A stretch of DNA of 64,000 bases, taken from assembly GCA_002698785.1 (NCBI GenBank), contig PAAG01000013.1, positions 124,001 to 188,000 of the forward strand, read 5' to 3'. The translations under genes and the position numbers were made by a program. The stretch is from Verrucomicrobiales bacterium. Lineage in GTDB: Bacteria; Verrucomicrobiota; Verrucomicrobiia; Verrucomicrobiales; DEV007. The notes under the pieces are model-generated. The model made no database searches and was not told the origin of the DNA. It worked only from the letters and a program-made list of their open reading frames with translations. Positions 1 to 9,233 of this stretch are shown one piece after another. Every line of letters starts with the position of its first letter. Positions within the stretch are counted from its first letter, which is position 1.

Positions 1-2
1 GA

Positions 3-131
3 ACCGTCCGGGGTATCCAGAGCACGTCACTCAAGAGAAGGGGAGCGAGAAGATTTACCATTAAGTTTTACCAGAAAATCCATTTCGGTCCGTTTGCAAC
101 CAGAGTCGTGAAGGCAACCGGTAAGAAATAG
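3..131 (+). other. possible 3' end of a gene entering from the left edge
   Basis: A frame open from base 3 ends in TAG at 129-131 and gives a basic peptide ending in VVKATGKK. A second frame, open from base 2, stops at 61-63. Either could be the tail of a plus-strand gene that starts outside the window, convergent with the endonuclease III gene. Neither tail is recognisable, so this may equally be non-coding. Confidence 0.15.
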
Positions 132-137
132 CGATCC

Positions 138-788
138 CTACTTCTTCGTTTTCACTCCACGCTTTCGATCGGGAAAAACTTCTCGGCAGATCGGGCACAC
201 TGTTCCGTCGCACCCACGGGCGGTGCAGTATTCGCGCCCGTAGTAAATGATCTGCAGGTGCAGCTTGTTCCAGCTCTCTTCGGGAAAGGCACGCTTCAAA
301 TCTTTCTCCGTCTGCACCACATTCTTTCCATTCGTCAGCTTCCATCGCTGCGCGAGGCGGTGAATGTGGGTATCCACAGGAAAGGCAGGCACCCCAAAGG
401 CCTGGCTCATCACCACGGAAGCAGTCTTGTGCCCGACTCCAGGTAGCTCTTCCAGCGCCTCCATATCGGCAGGAACTTCGCCGTCGTATTTCTCCATCAG
501 GATCTTCGATAGCTCGGAAATGGCGACCGACTTCCTTGGGGAGAGTCCACAGGGCTTGATGATCTCACGAATGTCCTCTACCGGCACTTTGGCCATGTCA
601 GCCGCTTTATCCGCGACGGCAAAGAGCAGGGGAGTGATCTTGTTTACTCTCTCATCCGTGCATTGGGCCGAGAGCAACACTGCGATGAGCAGGGTATAGG
701 GATCCTTATGATCGAGAGGGATCGGAGTCTCGGGATACAGTTCCTCCAATCGTGAGAGAATATGAGCGGCGCGTTCCGCTTTCGTCAT
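138..788 (-). CDS. nth: Endonuclease III (DNA glycosylase/AP lyase)
   Basis: Base-excision repair enzyme of the HhH-GPD superfamily, expected to remove oxidised pyrimidines and cleave at abasic sites. The 216-residue length is normal for Nth. The helix-hairpin-helix LPGVGHKTA lies at about 115-123 with the catalytic lysine at K121, and the catalytic aspartate is D139 in VDTHIHR. The C-terminus carries four cysteines (C188, C193, C198, C201), but their spacing is C-x4-C-x4-C-x2-C rather than the usual C-x6-C-x2-C-x5-C of the [4Fe-4S] loop. The cluster may therefore be altered or absent, which does not preclude activity. The 3D-domain lipoprotein gene lies 21 bases upstream on the same strand, so the two may be co-transcribed. 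Confidence 0.92.
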   Translation of the reverse strand: MTKAERAAHILSRLEELYPETPIPLDHKDPYTLLIAVLLSAQCTDERVNKITPLLFAVADKAADMAKVPVEDIREIIKPCGLSPRKSVAISELSKILMEKYDGEVPADMEALEELPGVGHKTASVVMSQAFGVPAFPVDTHIHRLAQRWKLTNGKNVVQTEKDLKRAFPEESWNKLHLQIIYYGREYCTARGCDGTVCPICREVFPDRKRGVKTKK

Positions 789-809
789 GGGAGGGGAAAA
801 GAAGCCGAA

Positions 810-1577
810 TCAGGCGTTTCCTCCAGAAGTAGGGGTCAAGTATCCGGCCTTACCCTTCTTCTCAATTTCGTAAAGCATCTTGCGAACGTGATGCGCATGC
901 TTCACGTGCTTACGAGAATCAAGAATCTTGCGGCTTTCTTCAAACGATCCCCACTCGAGAACTTTGATGGGGACGTTGCGAGCGCCCCACTGGCCGATAC
1001 CTGCAAGGTTAGGCTTATAAATGTCGATCGTCTCCGTTCCGCAAAGAGCGCTGCCGTAATCGTCGATCACATACTCGTAAGGAAGACCCTCGATCATGAA
1101 ACGGGTTCCAAGCGGATACTTCGACCAGTCTGCCGCAGCACTGCGGACGCGGGATCCATACTGGAGATCGTTACCTGCCGCACTCTTGCGACCGTAGGGA
1201 AGACTGTCTGCCTGGAGATGGCTGTATGCCGTTGTCCGAACCATCATGATCTGATTGGTTGGGCGACTCTCGACTGGCGTGCGTGGAACGGAAGCAAGAA
1301 GAATGGGAGGCTTGGACGGCGCAGGGCGCTCGATCGCTACCGGATCCGGCTGGGCCAGTGTTTCCGGAGTTCCTACGATTGTGTCGGAAGGTTCTGGAGT
1401 CGTTTCTTCCTGTGGGGCTTCCGCAGCGGGTTCCTGAGCGATGCGATTGACCGCTTGGATATTAGAGTTCGAGATAGCGGACAGGTTGGAAGTAGTTGTG
1501 CACGCCGAAAAAGGCAGAACACTAACAGTTCCCAAAACCAGCATCCATACTGTCGATGATCGATCGGACTCTCGCAT
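810..1577 (-). CDS. 3D-domain lipoprotein (RlpA/MltA-like double-psi beta-barrel)
   Basis: Predicted lipoprotein of 255 residues. I start it at the ATG at 1577 because AAGGGGAAG lies about 10 bases upstream and this places the signal peptide near the N-terminus; an earlier in-frame ATG at 1622 would add 15 residues. The signal segment ends in a lipobox-like LPFSAC, followed by a low-complexity Pro/Glu/Thr-rich linker. The C-terminal half has a 3D-domain signature: PLGTRFMIEG, then VIDDYGSAL and ETIDIYKP, with the conserved aspartates. In known families this fold occurs in lytic transglycosylases and RlpA-like septal proteins, so a cell-wall role is inferred. The exact activity is unknown. Confidence 0.7.
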   Translation of the reverse strand: MRESDRSSTVWMLVLGTVSVLPFSACTTTSNLSAISNSNIQAVNRIAQEPAAEAPQEETTPEPSDTIVGTPETLAQPDPVAIERPAPSKPPILLASVPRTPVESRPTNQIMMVRTTAYSHLQADSLPYGRKSAAGNDLQYGSRVRSAAADWSKYPLGTRFMIEGLPYEYVIDDYGSALCGTETIDIYKPNLAGIGQWGARNVPIKVLEWGSFEESRKILDSRKHVKHAHHVRKMLYEIEKKGKAGYLTPTSGGNA

Positions 1578-1639
1578 CTCGTTTGAACTTCCCCTTTGTA
1601 AATGGTTCCCTGTAAAAGTCAACGTTGCTCAAGATGAGC

Positions 1640-1672
1640 TTATAAAAAGATACACCTAAACTATCAGGTGTG
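1640..1672 (-). terminator. intrinsic terminator downstream of comEC
   Basis: On the minus strand ACACCT and AGGTGT pair around an 8-base loop (1652-1671) and are followed by ATCTTTTTATA. This fits a short rho-independent terminator between the ComEC gene and the 3D-domain lipoprotein gene. The stem is only 6 bp, so it is probably weak. Confidence 0.5.
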
Positions 1673-1757
1673 CCAAAACTTTACGGCTGGTTTGTCGAAA
1701 ACCTGCGAAGACCAGAACGGAACAGGGAAAAAGTTATTAGAAAACTTATCGTAAAAG

Positions 1758-4169
1758 TCACTCCTGTTCAGTCAGTTCTACCCCTGAATCTGGATTCGAA
1801 TACGGATTCACCACAAGACTTCCGGATTTCGCAGACAAAGTCACCATCCCTGCTTTGTCTAAGGTAAACAGGCTAGTTCCTCTCCGCTTGAGATTTTCGC
1901 GCAAAGATTCCGAAATTATTTCGCTCACAGGGTAGTCGGAATGAGAACTCACCACGATTCGCGGGTCGACTTCACTCACAAATTCCTCGAGACCGGAAGG
2001 AAGCGCATTGTGCTGTCCCCGAATCCACACGTCTGCTGAGAGGTTTCTGCCCGCCTCGATAAGTTCCTTTTCTGTATCAAAGCCAGCGTCGGAGGTGAGG
2101 AGGATCCGCCATCCCTTATATTCGACGAGTAGAACGAGCGCACGATCGTCTGCAAGCCTTCCCGTCCCAGATCCATTGGGAGAAAGCACAACAATTTTGA
2201 CTCCATCAGTCTCCAGGGGAACATCACCTGCGGATACTTGTCTTTTCTCGATATCGAATGCTTCCGCTTTTCTCAGAATGTCTGGATAGCTTCTCGCTCG
2301 ATTTTTTGCATTCGGTTCGATCAATACCTTCGGTCGCACGGTCTCAAGCAAGACAGGCATAGCACCGATGTGGCCGGAATCTCCGTGAGTAATAAACGCC
2401 CCCTCCAGTCGGTTGATTCCCTTTTTCCTGAGTAATGGAAGCAACTCGTTCTGATAGGTTCGAACTCCACCAGAATCGATGACCCAGAACTTTTCCTCCA
2501 CGCCGGGCATCGAAATCAGGATGGCCGAGTCACCATTCTGTCCCAGGATTTCCAGCCTCAGCTCTTCGACAGGTTTCTCACCTCCCGGGCCTCCCGTGTG
2601 GAAATTGGCGTTCGGCAGCGTCGAGAAATACTGGGCCATCATCGTCAGGATGATAGCGAGACCAACGTTGAGCTTGTTCATCAGGACCAGTAACCATCCC
2701 AAGTGCAGTCCCTGGCAGATGAACCCGACCATAGCCACGCAGATGATCATGGAAGCGATGGGTATCATGAACAGGTTCGCGATCACTCCGATGGGGGCGA
2801 GGCTCTGAAAGTGTGCGCTCAGTAATCCTGCAGATCCCATCCAGGCACAAATCGATAGCGCCAGTGCACCTGCGATCAGGTGTGCCAACCAATTTCCAGA
2901 CCGTTGCCTGAACGAGAGAAGACTTCTCGGTATGAACGGGTCGGTGAGGAAAGGTTTGGAGAGTAGTCCTTTCAGGCCCGGAGCCAGAACCGCGATGCAA
3001 AAGAGAACAGCAAAGGAAAGCTGGAATCCTGCGCGAAACAGATCCTGAGGGTGAATCAAGAGAATGATCAAACCCGCCAGGCCCAGGCTGTTCAGAACGC
3101 GTGCCTGTTCACTGATGGCAATTCCACCAAGGAACACCGAGAGCATGATCGCAGCCCTCACCGCAGACGGGCGCAGCCCTGTAAGAAGAGCATAAAAGAG
3201 AATGAGTGGAATCACGATCAACACCGCCCGTCGTTTCGGGAAGCGCATCCACAGCGCAGTCATGAAAAGAATGTAAGCAACTACCCCAACATGCAGCCCG
3301 GACACTGCGAAGAGATGCATTGTTCCGCTGAGGCGGAAAAGCTCCTCCAACTCTTCGGGAGAATTTTCCCTCGCCCCGAGCGTCATTGCGGCAATCAGGT
3401 GCGCATAATCTCTAACATCCTCCGGTAATCCACGTTGAAGCCCGTCTTCCAGGTGACTCCGCAATTTCAGCGCTGACGCCACGAGAGGGGAGCCAACACG
3501 CTCCTCTAATACCCGCACGGGATCTCCATGCCGAATCCGAAGAGAACCCAGCGCGCCAAGCTGTCGAAAGTAAAACGCCTTAGCGTCGAAAGCTCCGGGA
3601 GACCCCGGACCCTCCAGAGGTATCATCAAGCCTTCAAACTCAATTCGGCTTCCATACTCCAATCCTGTAACCAGCTTCTCGATTCGACAGGGGACCTTCT
3701 GTCTGCAGGAAAAGGTTTTTCCATCCATCGAGAGGGACTCCAGCATCACAGTCATCGAACTGGAGCGATGGAACTCGCGTACAGGAGAAGCAATCCAGCC
3801 TTTTCCAGTGATCTCGACTGTCTCCCCTTGAGAAAGTTCTTCCGCAATGGGAAATCGCTGCGCATGCCTAAGCTCTCCAATTTGCAGAACAAAAAACAGC
3901 AGTGTCGTCACACAGGCCCCGATGGAGACGAATCGCAGCGACCATTTCCGCAAAAAAGCGGTCACAGAGGCGAGGATCAGTATACCCAAACTCACACCGA
4001 GACCCTCGAAAGACCCCCAATCGCCAAGTAAAATACCCAGGATCGCGAACCCGAGCATCACCAGCAATGGAGCTTTTCTTATCCCATTGATCCCTTTCGG
4101 GAGAGAAATGGACGCATTTTTCACCACAAACTGAATGTTTTGTGAAAAAATGCAGTTGGCAATTCCCAA
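1758..4169 (-). CDS. comEC: ComEC/Rec2 DNA-uptake channel protein
   Basis: Inner-membrane protein of natural transformation that passes single-stranded DNA into the cytoplasm. The 803 residues match the usual three-part layout: N-terminal membrane/DUF4131 region (about 30-190), competence domain with many hydrophobic helices (about 220-500, including LFAVSGLHVGVVAYI), and a C-terminal metallo-beta-lactamase-like domain (about 540-780). The metal-binding motif reads THGDSGHIG, with H595, D597 and H600, whereas the usual HxDxDH would have Asp at the position of G599. The rest of the domain (LLLTSDAGFD, VVSSHSDYP) is intact. Other competence genes are not in the window. The start is the first ATG of the frame; the AT-rich spacer before the tRNA gene lies directly upstream. 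Confidence 0.9.
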   Translation of the reverse strand: MGIANCIFSQNIQFVVKNASISLPKGINGIRKAPLLVMLGFAILGILLGDWGSFEGLGVSLGILILASVTAFLRKWSLRFVSIGACVTTLLFFVLQIGELRHAQRFPIAEELSQGETVEITGKGWIASPVREFHRSSSMTVMLESLSMDGKTFSCRQKVPCRIEKLVTGLEYGSRIEFEGLMIPLEGPGSPGAFDAKAFYFRQLGALGSLRIRHGDPVRVLEERVGSPLVASALKLRSHLEDGLQRGLPEDVRDYAHLIAAMTLGARENSPEELEELFRLSGTMHLFAVSGLHVGVVAYILFMTALWMRFPKRRAVLIVIPLILFYALLTGLRPSAVRAAIMLSVFLGGIAISEQARVLNSLGLAGLIILLIHPQDLFRAGFQLSFAVLFCIAVLAPGLKGLLSKPFLTDPFIPRSLLSFRQRSGNWLAHLIAGALALSICAWMGSAGLLSAHFQSLAPIGVIANLFMIPIASMIICVAMVGFICQGLHLGWLLVLMNKLNVGLAIILTMMAQYFSTLPNANFHTGGPGGEKPVEELRLEILGQNGDSAILISMPGVEEKFWVIDSGGVRTYQNELLPLLRKKGINRLEGAFITHGDSGHIGAMPVLLETVRPKVLIEPNAKNRARSYPDILRKAEAFDIEKRQVSAGDVPLETDGVKIVVLSPNGSGTGRLADDRALVLLVEYKGWRILLTSDAGFDTEKELIEAGRNLSADVWIRGQHNALPSGLEEFVSEVDPRIVVSSHSDYPVSEIISESLRENLKRRGTSLFTLDKAGMVTLSAKSGSLVVNPYSNPDSGVELTEQE

Positions 4170-4290
4170 GACATCGATACATTCTCCTCCCCCGGCTTCC
4201 GGGATCCAAGTTTAATTAAAGCTTCTTTAAATTTTAATAATTTTAGAATTTCATTGAAAGTTTTATAAAATTTGGGAAGTTATTGCGAAC

Positions 4291-4364
4291 GCGGGTATAG
4301 CTTAGTGGTAAAGCTCCAGCCTTCCAAGCTGGCCACGTGAGTTCGATTCTCACTACCCGCTCCA
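4291..4364 (+). tRNA. tRNA-Gly (anticodon TCC)
   Basis: The acceptor stem GCGGGTA (4291-4297) pairs with TACCCGC (4354-4360). The anticodon stem CCAGC/GCTGG encloses the loop CTTCCAA, giving anticodon TCC. The T-loop GTTCGATTC is canonical, and the 3' CCA is encoded (4362-4364). It reads GGA and GGG codons. The roughly 80 bases upstream are strongly AT-rich and probably carry its promoter. The next coding sequence starts 17 bases downstream, so processing from a joint transcript is possible. Confidence 0.97.
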
Positions 4365-4381
4365 CTTCACCACCGTTTCTC

Positions 4382-5317
4382 ATGAAGTTCGCAACTTCCT
4401 TTCTATCAGGATTTTTGATCTGGTGTGTTCTTGCACCATCACATGCCTCCGAGTCTGCTTTGGACTGCGGAACCGCTGAAGAGACCCTCCGTGCGGGAAT
4501 CGAAGCAGATCCGGCAAATACCCTCATGTTTTTCGAGGACGCGCTGCAGACCAACCCTGGATGTCGGCGCGCCCTTACCATCGCTACCATTGAGGCTTCG
4601 AATCCGGACGCAGATCTGCTTACGCAAATCATCTACGTTGCCCGTAATGTCTTTCCCGGCGAGGAAACGCTCATTGCCGAGGCTGTCATGATCACCGCTC
4701 CCGAGTTTGGCGACATAGTACGGCAGGCATTCATGAAACCGCAGTCAGAAGTCGCTGCGGCCATCACGAAAGCGGATGCAAAATCACACTCCGAAGAAAT
4801 ACCGGAGCAGGATCAGAAAATGGACGAAGAGATTCGCGAAGCAATGGCCCGCATGTCTGCACGGATCGAAGGCCGTCCCTGGCCAGAGCAGGAAGTTTCC
4901 CACGAACCGCTTCATTTCAAAAAATCCGACGACATTCGTGTCTCCAAAGCTCGGAACGTAGACGAAACTACCCTCTACAACTCCCTGCCCGTCGACGACA
5001 ACGACGAGCAGACGATCGTCCCCGAGCCAGCGAAATTCTCCGACAAGAAAAAAGAAGACGATGATTTCCGCCTCGCTTTCGACGATTTCGGAGACAAAGG
5101 CACAACCGCTTCCACAGAACCCAAGGAAGCTCGAAAGAAAAAACTCTCCCCAGCCGGAGCCGTGGGCGTTCCCCTCCAGCCCGAGTGGAAAGGCTCCAGC
5201 GTCTACTTCATTCCACCCGAAGGATATTCCTCCACTATCGATCAGGAAGAATCACCAACCCCTCGGCCAAAGCTCATCATCCGTTCCGCTCCCGCATCCG
5301 AAACGATGCCGCATTAG
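4382..5317 (+). CDS. secreted hypothetical protein
   Basis: A 311-residue protein of unknown function. The frame is open from 4337 but that start lies inside the tRNA gene, so I use the ATG at 4382. It begins with a clear signal peptide (FLSGFLIWCVLAPSHA). A helical Ala/Glu-rich region with a conserved-looking GCRRALTIATIEASNP stretch follows, resembling a short repeat-type helical domain. The second half is acidic, Lys/Glu-rich and probably disordered, ending in a Pro-rich tail. I do not recognise a family. It is convergent with the sulfatase gene and 20 bases from its end. Confidence 0.6.
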   Translation: MKFATSFLSGFLIWCVLAPSHASESALDCGTAEETLRAGIEADPANTLMFFEDALQTNPGCRRALTIATIEASNPDADLLTQIIYVARNVFPGEETLIAEAVMITAPEFGDIVRQAFMKPQSEVAAAITKADAKSHSEEIPEQDQKMDEEIREAMARMSARIEGRPWPEQEVSHEPLHFKKSDDIRVSKARNVDETTLYNSLPVDDNDEQTIVPEPAKFSDKKKEDDDFRLAFDDFGDKGTTASTEPKEARKKKLSPAGAVGVPLQPEWKGSSVYFIPPEGYSSTIDQEESPTPRPKLIIRSAPASETMPH

Positions 5318-5337
5318 CCGTAGCGTAGATCACGCCG

Positions 5338-6795
5338 TCACAACCTCGGCGGATTGAACGGCGTCGTCGGCACCTTCCCGCTCGCCTTTGCTCGCAGCAT
5401 TGGCCGAAGCATATCCATCACCGCTTTGTTCTCTTCCGTCGGATCGATCGCCAGATTGTTGAACTCCATCGGGTCGGCGTAGTGATCGTAAAGCTCTACG
5501 CCTTCACTACCCTCCGCCCATTCCGTAAACCGCCAGCGATCTGTCCGGATGCTGCAGCCCATCACAGGATTCTCCAGTCGATCGTCTGCCGGTCTCAGGA
5601 TCTGAGTCACCGCATGGCTGTCCCATTCCGCGATGGGATCTTCTAGCAAAGGCACCAGACTCTTTCCCGCCAGTCCATCCGGAATAGCCAGCCCTGCCGC
5701 TTCTACTACCGTGGGATAAATATCCACATACTCCACGATCCGCGGACAATCCTGCCCATTTCCCGTAGCCCCCGGCACTCGCATGATCAGTGGAGCACGC
5801 GACGCCTGCTCGAACAGCGTCCGCTTCTGCCAGATCCCATTGTGCTCCCCGAGGTGATACCCATGATCACTCCAGAAAACGACGATTGTCTCCTCTGCCA
5901 GCTCAAGCTCATCCAGCGCCTCTAACAAACGCCCCACCTGCGCATCGACAAACGACACCGTCGCGTAATATGCCTGTAGTGCTTTCAGCAAAATCGGTTT
6001 CTCCAGGCTGTAGTTCGGCACTGGATTATTGTGCGCAAAAGCCGCCGTCGGTATGTCGTCCCGATCACCCTCTGGAGCATACGGCAAACGCATTTCCTCC
6101 AGCGGATACATATCGAAATACTTCTTCGGTGCCACATACGGTGTGTGCGGACGAAAAAAACCGACTCCCAGGAAAAACGGCTCGTCCTTCTTCTCCTTCA
6201 TGATCTCGATCGCCTCCGTCGTGATCATCCCGTCTGTCTGCTCCTCATCCGTTCCCTCTGCCGCCAACCAGCTCAGCGCACCACTGATCTTGCGATGAGG
6301 TTCCGCATTGAAGATCAGGTGCTCATCCCACTTGTCCCGGCCTTTCGGATTCACCGTTCGCTCCCATGAAGGAGGATCGTCAAAACCATCCGTCCCGATC
6401 GCCGCCGGCACATTGTAGTGATAGATCTTTCCCACCCGGGCTGAAAAATACCCGTTCTGTTTGAAATGCTGCGAAAGGGTCACTGCATCCGGCACCTCAT
6501 CTCGGAAATGCCGGTCCAGATCATAGACTTTAATTTCGTCCGGCCGCAGCCCCGTCATCACACTCGCCCGCGTCGGATTACACAGCGGTAACTGATTATA
6601 CGCCCGGTCGAACCGCACTCCCGTCGCTGCCAGCCGGTCGATATGCGGCGTCTTCGCCACCAGATCCCCGTAGCAACTCAAGCAAGGCGCCAGATCATCA
6701 ACCGCGATGAAGAGGACGTTGGGTTTGTCATCAGCACTGCACAAACCAGTGAGGAAAAAGGCAATCAACACGAACAAAGAGCGACAGGAAAACAT
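5338..6795 (-). CDS. type I sulfatase (iduronate-2-sulfatase-like)
   Basis: Exported sulfatase expected to remove sulfate esters from polysaccharides. I start it at the ATG at 6795 because a signal peptide follows ([16 protein letters not shown]); the frame is open to 6891. In this 485-residue form the metal-binding AVDD is at 31-34 and the formylglycine motif is C72-N-P-T-R76, so the Cys-type maturase route is expected. [12 protein letters not shown] later supplies the second metal-binding set. The order of conserved blocks ([20 protein letters not shown]) resembles iduronate-2-sulfatase-type enzymes. The substrate cannot be read from sequence. It is divergent from the antiporter gene. Confidence 0.9.
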   Translation of the reverse strand: MFSCRSLFVLIAFFLTGLCSADDKPNVLFIAVDDLAPCLSCYGDLVAKTPHIDRLAATGVRFDRAYNQLPLCNPTRASVMTGLRPDEIKVYDLDRHFRDEVPDAVTLSQHFKQNGYFSARVGKIYHYNVPAAIGTDGFDDPPSWERTVNPKGRDKWDEHLIFNAEPHRKISGALSWLAAEGTDEEQTDGMITTEAIEIMKEKKDEPFFLGVGFFRPHTPYVAPKKYFDMYPLEEMRLPYAPEGDRDDIPTAAFAHNNPVPNYSLEKPILLKALQAYYATVSFVDAQVGRLLEALDELELAEETIVVFWSDHGYHLGEHNGIWQKRTLFEQASRAPLIMRVPGATGNGQDCPRIVEYVDIYPTVVEAAGLAIPDGLAGKSLVPLLEDPIAEWDSHAVTQILRPADDRLENPVMGCSIRTDRWRFTEWAEGSEGVELYDHYADPMEFNNLAIDPTEENKAVMDMLRPMLRAKASGKVPTTPFNPPRL

Positions 6796-6954
6796 GAACA
6801 GTCTGGGGTAGTTTAATGAGTCAAAACAGAAATGGGATTGTGAAGGAAGCATAGAAAATCGCAATACCCGCGAATGGCTCATTCTTCTCATCGCAGATAC
6901 GCCCCAACCTCCGCATAAATTGGCGGGAACATTGCTCTACGCAGCGGGAATCTT

Positions 6955-8565
6955 ATGGACGCCATCCTCATTGCGATCGCCTTTGTCTTCGGTTTCGTTG
7001 CCCAGCTCCTGCGCCTGCCCCCGCTCATCGGATTCCTGATCGCAGGTTTTGTCCTACAGAGCATGGGGAAAGAAGGAGGCGAAGCCCTCTCTACGCTGGC
7101 CGATCTCGGCGTGACGCTTCTTCTCTTCAGCATCGGGCTCAAGCTCCGCGTCAAAAACCTGCTGCGCCCAGAGATCTGGGGTGGCACCAGTCTCCACGCG
7201 CTACTCGTCGTTCTCCTGTTCGGACCGCTGATGTATGGCGCCTCGATATTGGTCGCCTCGGCGGCCGGAATCGATTGGAAAAGCGCCTTTCTTCTCGCCT
7301 TTGCACTCAGCTTTTCCAGTACCGTCTTCGCCGTAAAAGCCCTCGCAGAAAACGGCGACCTTGGCGCGCTTCATGGGCGCGTCGCCATCGGCATCCTCGT
7401 GATGCAGGACATCATTGCCGTCCTCTTTCTCACCTTCTCGACTGGCAAAGTGCCCTCATGGTGGGTCCTCGCGGCCATCCCGCTTCTCCTGCTCGCCCGA
7501 CCATTTTTCGGCTGGCTCATGGGCCGGTCCGGCCACGGCGAACTCCTCACCCTCTGCGGCCTTTTCCTCGCCTTGGTGGTGGGTGCGAAAGGGTTCGACA
7601 TTGTTGGTCTCAAAGCCGACCTCGGTGCCCTTTTCATCGGAGTGTTGGTGGGATGGCATCCGCGTGCCAGCGAGCTCAGAAAATCTCTCAACGCAGTCAC
7701 CGATCTTCTCCTGGTAGGCTTCTTTCTCCAGATCGGACTCGAAGGTGCACTTTCGTGGCAGTCGGTCGGGTGGGCACTTTTCATGATCGTGCTGCTCCCG
7801 ATCAAGAGCGTAGCGTTCTTTGGCCTTCTCACGCGATTCCATCTCCGCGCTCGAACGTCCTGGATGGCAGCCGCGTCGCTCAGCACCTACAGCGAATTCG
7901 GCCTCATTGTCATGGCGCTCGGAGTCAGCAAGGGTTGGATTGGTAGCGAATGGCTCGTCGCCATAGCTGTCGCTCTATCGGTTAGCATGCTCATCGCGGC
8001 TCCGCTCTACCGTCGTGCCGAAGAGCTCTACGACCCGATCAGCGACCCCCTGAAGAAATGGGAGCGGAAAGGCAATCACCCGGACGACATTCCCGCAATC
8101 GCGAACGGAGAGCGTGTCGCCATCTTTGGAATGGGCCGGGTCGGCTTGGCCGCCTATCATGCCCTCGAAGCAAGATTCCCAGGGCAGGTCATCGGCTTCG
8201 ATCGAGACCCCAAATCCGTCGAAGCCCATCAAGCGTTGGAACGAAACGTAAAGCTCGCCGACGCGACCGATTCCGACTTCTGGGAGCGAGTCTGTCCCAA
8301 AGACGCCCTCGACCTTGCCGTCCTCGCCATGCCTACACACGGGGCAAACCTCCACGCTATTGAGACCTTGCAAAGACACGACTTCCATGGCGTCGTCGCT
8401 GCGAGCGGAAGGTTCCCGGAGGAAATCAGGGAACTCCGAGCTCTCGGGGTCGACACCGCATTCAACCTCTATGCCCAGGCCGGCAATGGATTCGCCAACC
8501 ACGTCATTGAGGTATTCCGTCAGCAATTCCCCGCACTTGCCCAGTCTTGGGAAAAAGAGGAATAG
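6955..8565 (+). CDS. Kef-type cation:proton antiporter with RCK (TrkA-N) domain
   Basis: A 536-residue CPA2-family inner-membrane transporter, probably moving K+ or Na+ against H+. About 12 hydrophobic segments cover residues 1-350, starting with PPLIGFLIAGFVLQ and LADLGVTLLLFSIGLKL, as in KefB/KefC/YbaL. After a short linker a Rossmann RCK domain follows with FGMGRVG (G392, G394, G397) and an acidic residue in IGFDRD, suited to NAD(H) control of gating. The cytoplasmic C-terminus is short, so a separate RCK-C domain seems absent. The RNA ligase gene follows after 26 bases, so the three genes 6955-10444 may be one transcript. Confidence 0.88.
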   Translation: MDAILIAIAFVFGFVAQLLRLPPLIGFLIAGFVLQSMGKEGGEALSTLADLGVTLLLFSIGLKLRVKNLLRPEIWGGTSLHALLVVLLFGPLMYGASILVASAAGIDWKSAFLLAFALSFSSTVFAVKALAENGDLGALHGRVAIGILVMQDIIAVLFLTFSTGKVPSWWVLAAIPLLLLARPFFGWLMGRSGHGELLTLCGLFLALVVGAKGFDIVGLKADLGALFIGVLVGWHPRASELRKSLNAVTDLLLVGFFLQIGLEGALSWQSVGWALFMIVLLPIKSVAFFGLLTRFHLRARTSWMAAASLSTYSEFGLIVMALGVSKGWIGSEWLVAIAVALSVSMLIAAPLYRRAEELYDPISDPLKKWERKGNHPDDIPAIANGERVAIFGMGRVGLAAYHALEARFPGQVIGFDRDPKSVEAHQALERNVKLADATDSDFWERVCPKDALDLAVLAMPTHGANLHAIETLQRHDFHGVVAASGRFPEEIRELRALGVDTAFNLYAQAGNGFANHVIEVFRQQFPALAQSWEKEE

Positions 8566-8591
8566 CCACAGTCGCCATCCGTCCATCCCCC

Positions 8592-9233
8592 ATGGCCGAC
8601 TACGTTACAGATCGGGTCAAATACCCGCGTACCCCACACTTGCCTTGGTCACCCGGCGGCACGTCGGATGATTCGTACTTGGTCGACACAAAGCACTTCG
8701 AGGGAAAGGAAGTCATCGTCACCGAGAAAATGGATGGGGAAAACACCACCCTCTACAACGACGGCATGCACGCACGCTCCATCGACAGCCGCCATCATCC
8801 ATCTCGCGATTGGGTGAAAGCCTTCCATTCTGTGTTCGCCCGGGAGATCCCTGTGGGATGGCGAGTCTGCGGAGAGAACGTCTACGCCAAGCACTCCATC
8901 GAATACGACGCCCTTCCCAGTTACTTCCTTCTCTTTTCCGTCTGGAATGAAAAGAACGAGTCCCTTTCCTGGGACCAGACCGTCGAGTGGGCATCCTTGT
9001 TAGGTGTCGAAACCGTCCCCGAACTCTGGCGGGGAATCTGGGACGAAGACGCCGTTCGCTCCATCCAGATCGACGAGTCGATACAGGAAGGCTACGTCGT
9101 CCGTCTCGCCTCATCATTTTCGTACAAAGACTTTCCCCACTCCATGGGAAAATGGGTTCGCCCGCACCACGTCCAGACCGACCAGCACTGGATGAGCGCT
9201 GCAGTCGTGCCGAACGGTCTCTCCGACCAATGA
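8592..9233 (+). CDS. RNA ligase (Rnl-type nucleotidyltransferase)
   Basis: An ATP-dependent RNA ligase of the covalent nucleotidyltransferase superfamily, 213 residues. Motif I is EKMDGENT, with K46 as the expected AMP-accepting lysine. A motif Ia-like ARS is at 61-63, GENVYAKHSIEY follows at 94-105, a motif III-like hydrophobic strand YFLLFSVWNE is at 111-120, motif IV is EGYVVRL (E166) and a motif V-like KWVR has K187. The protein is little more than the catalytic domain, so substrate choice probably depends on a partner. The ATG at 8592 is chosen because an earlier start would lie within the antiporter gene. Its TGA overlaps the ATG of the HD-Pnk gene (ATGA at 9230-9233), which points to translational coupling and a joint healing-and-sealing role. 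Confidence 0.85.
   Translation: MADYVTDRVKYPRTPHLPWSPGGTSDDSYLVDTKHFEGKEVIVTEKMDGENTTLYNDGMHARSIDSRHHPSRDWVKAFHSVFAREIPVGWRVCGENVYAKHSIEYDALPSYFLLFSVWNEKNESLSWDQTVEWASLLGVETVPELWRGIWDEDAVRSIQIDESIQEGYVVRLASSFSYKDFPHSMGKWVRPHHVQTDQHWMSAAVVPNGLSDQ

Noticed and set aside
4337-5317. Start of the secreted hypothetical at the ATG at 4337
   Set aside because: That start lies inside the tRNA-Gly gene; the ATG at 4382 gives a signal peptide directly.
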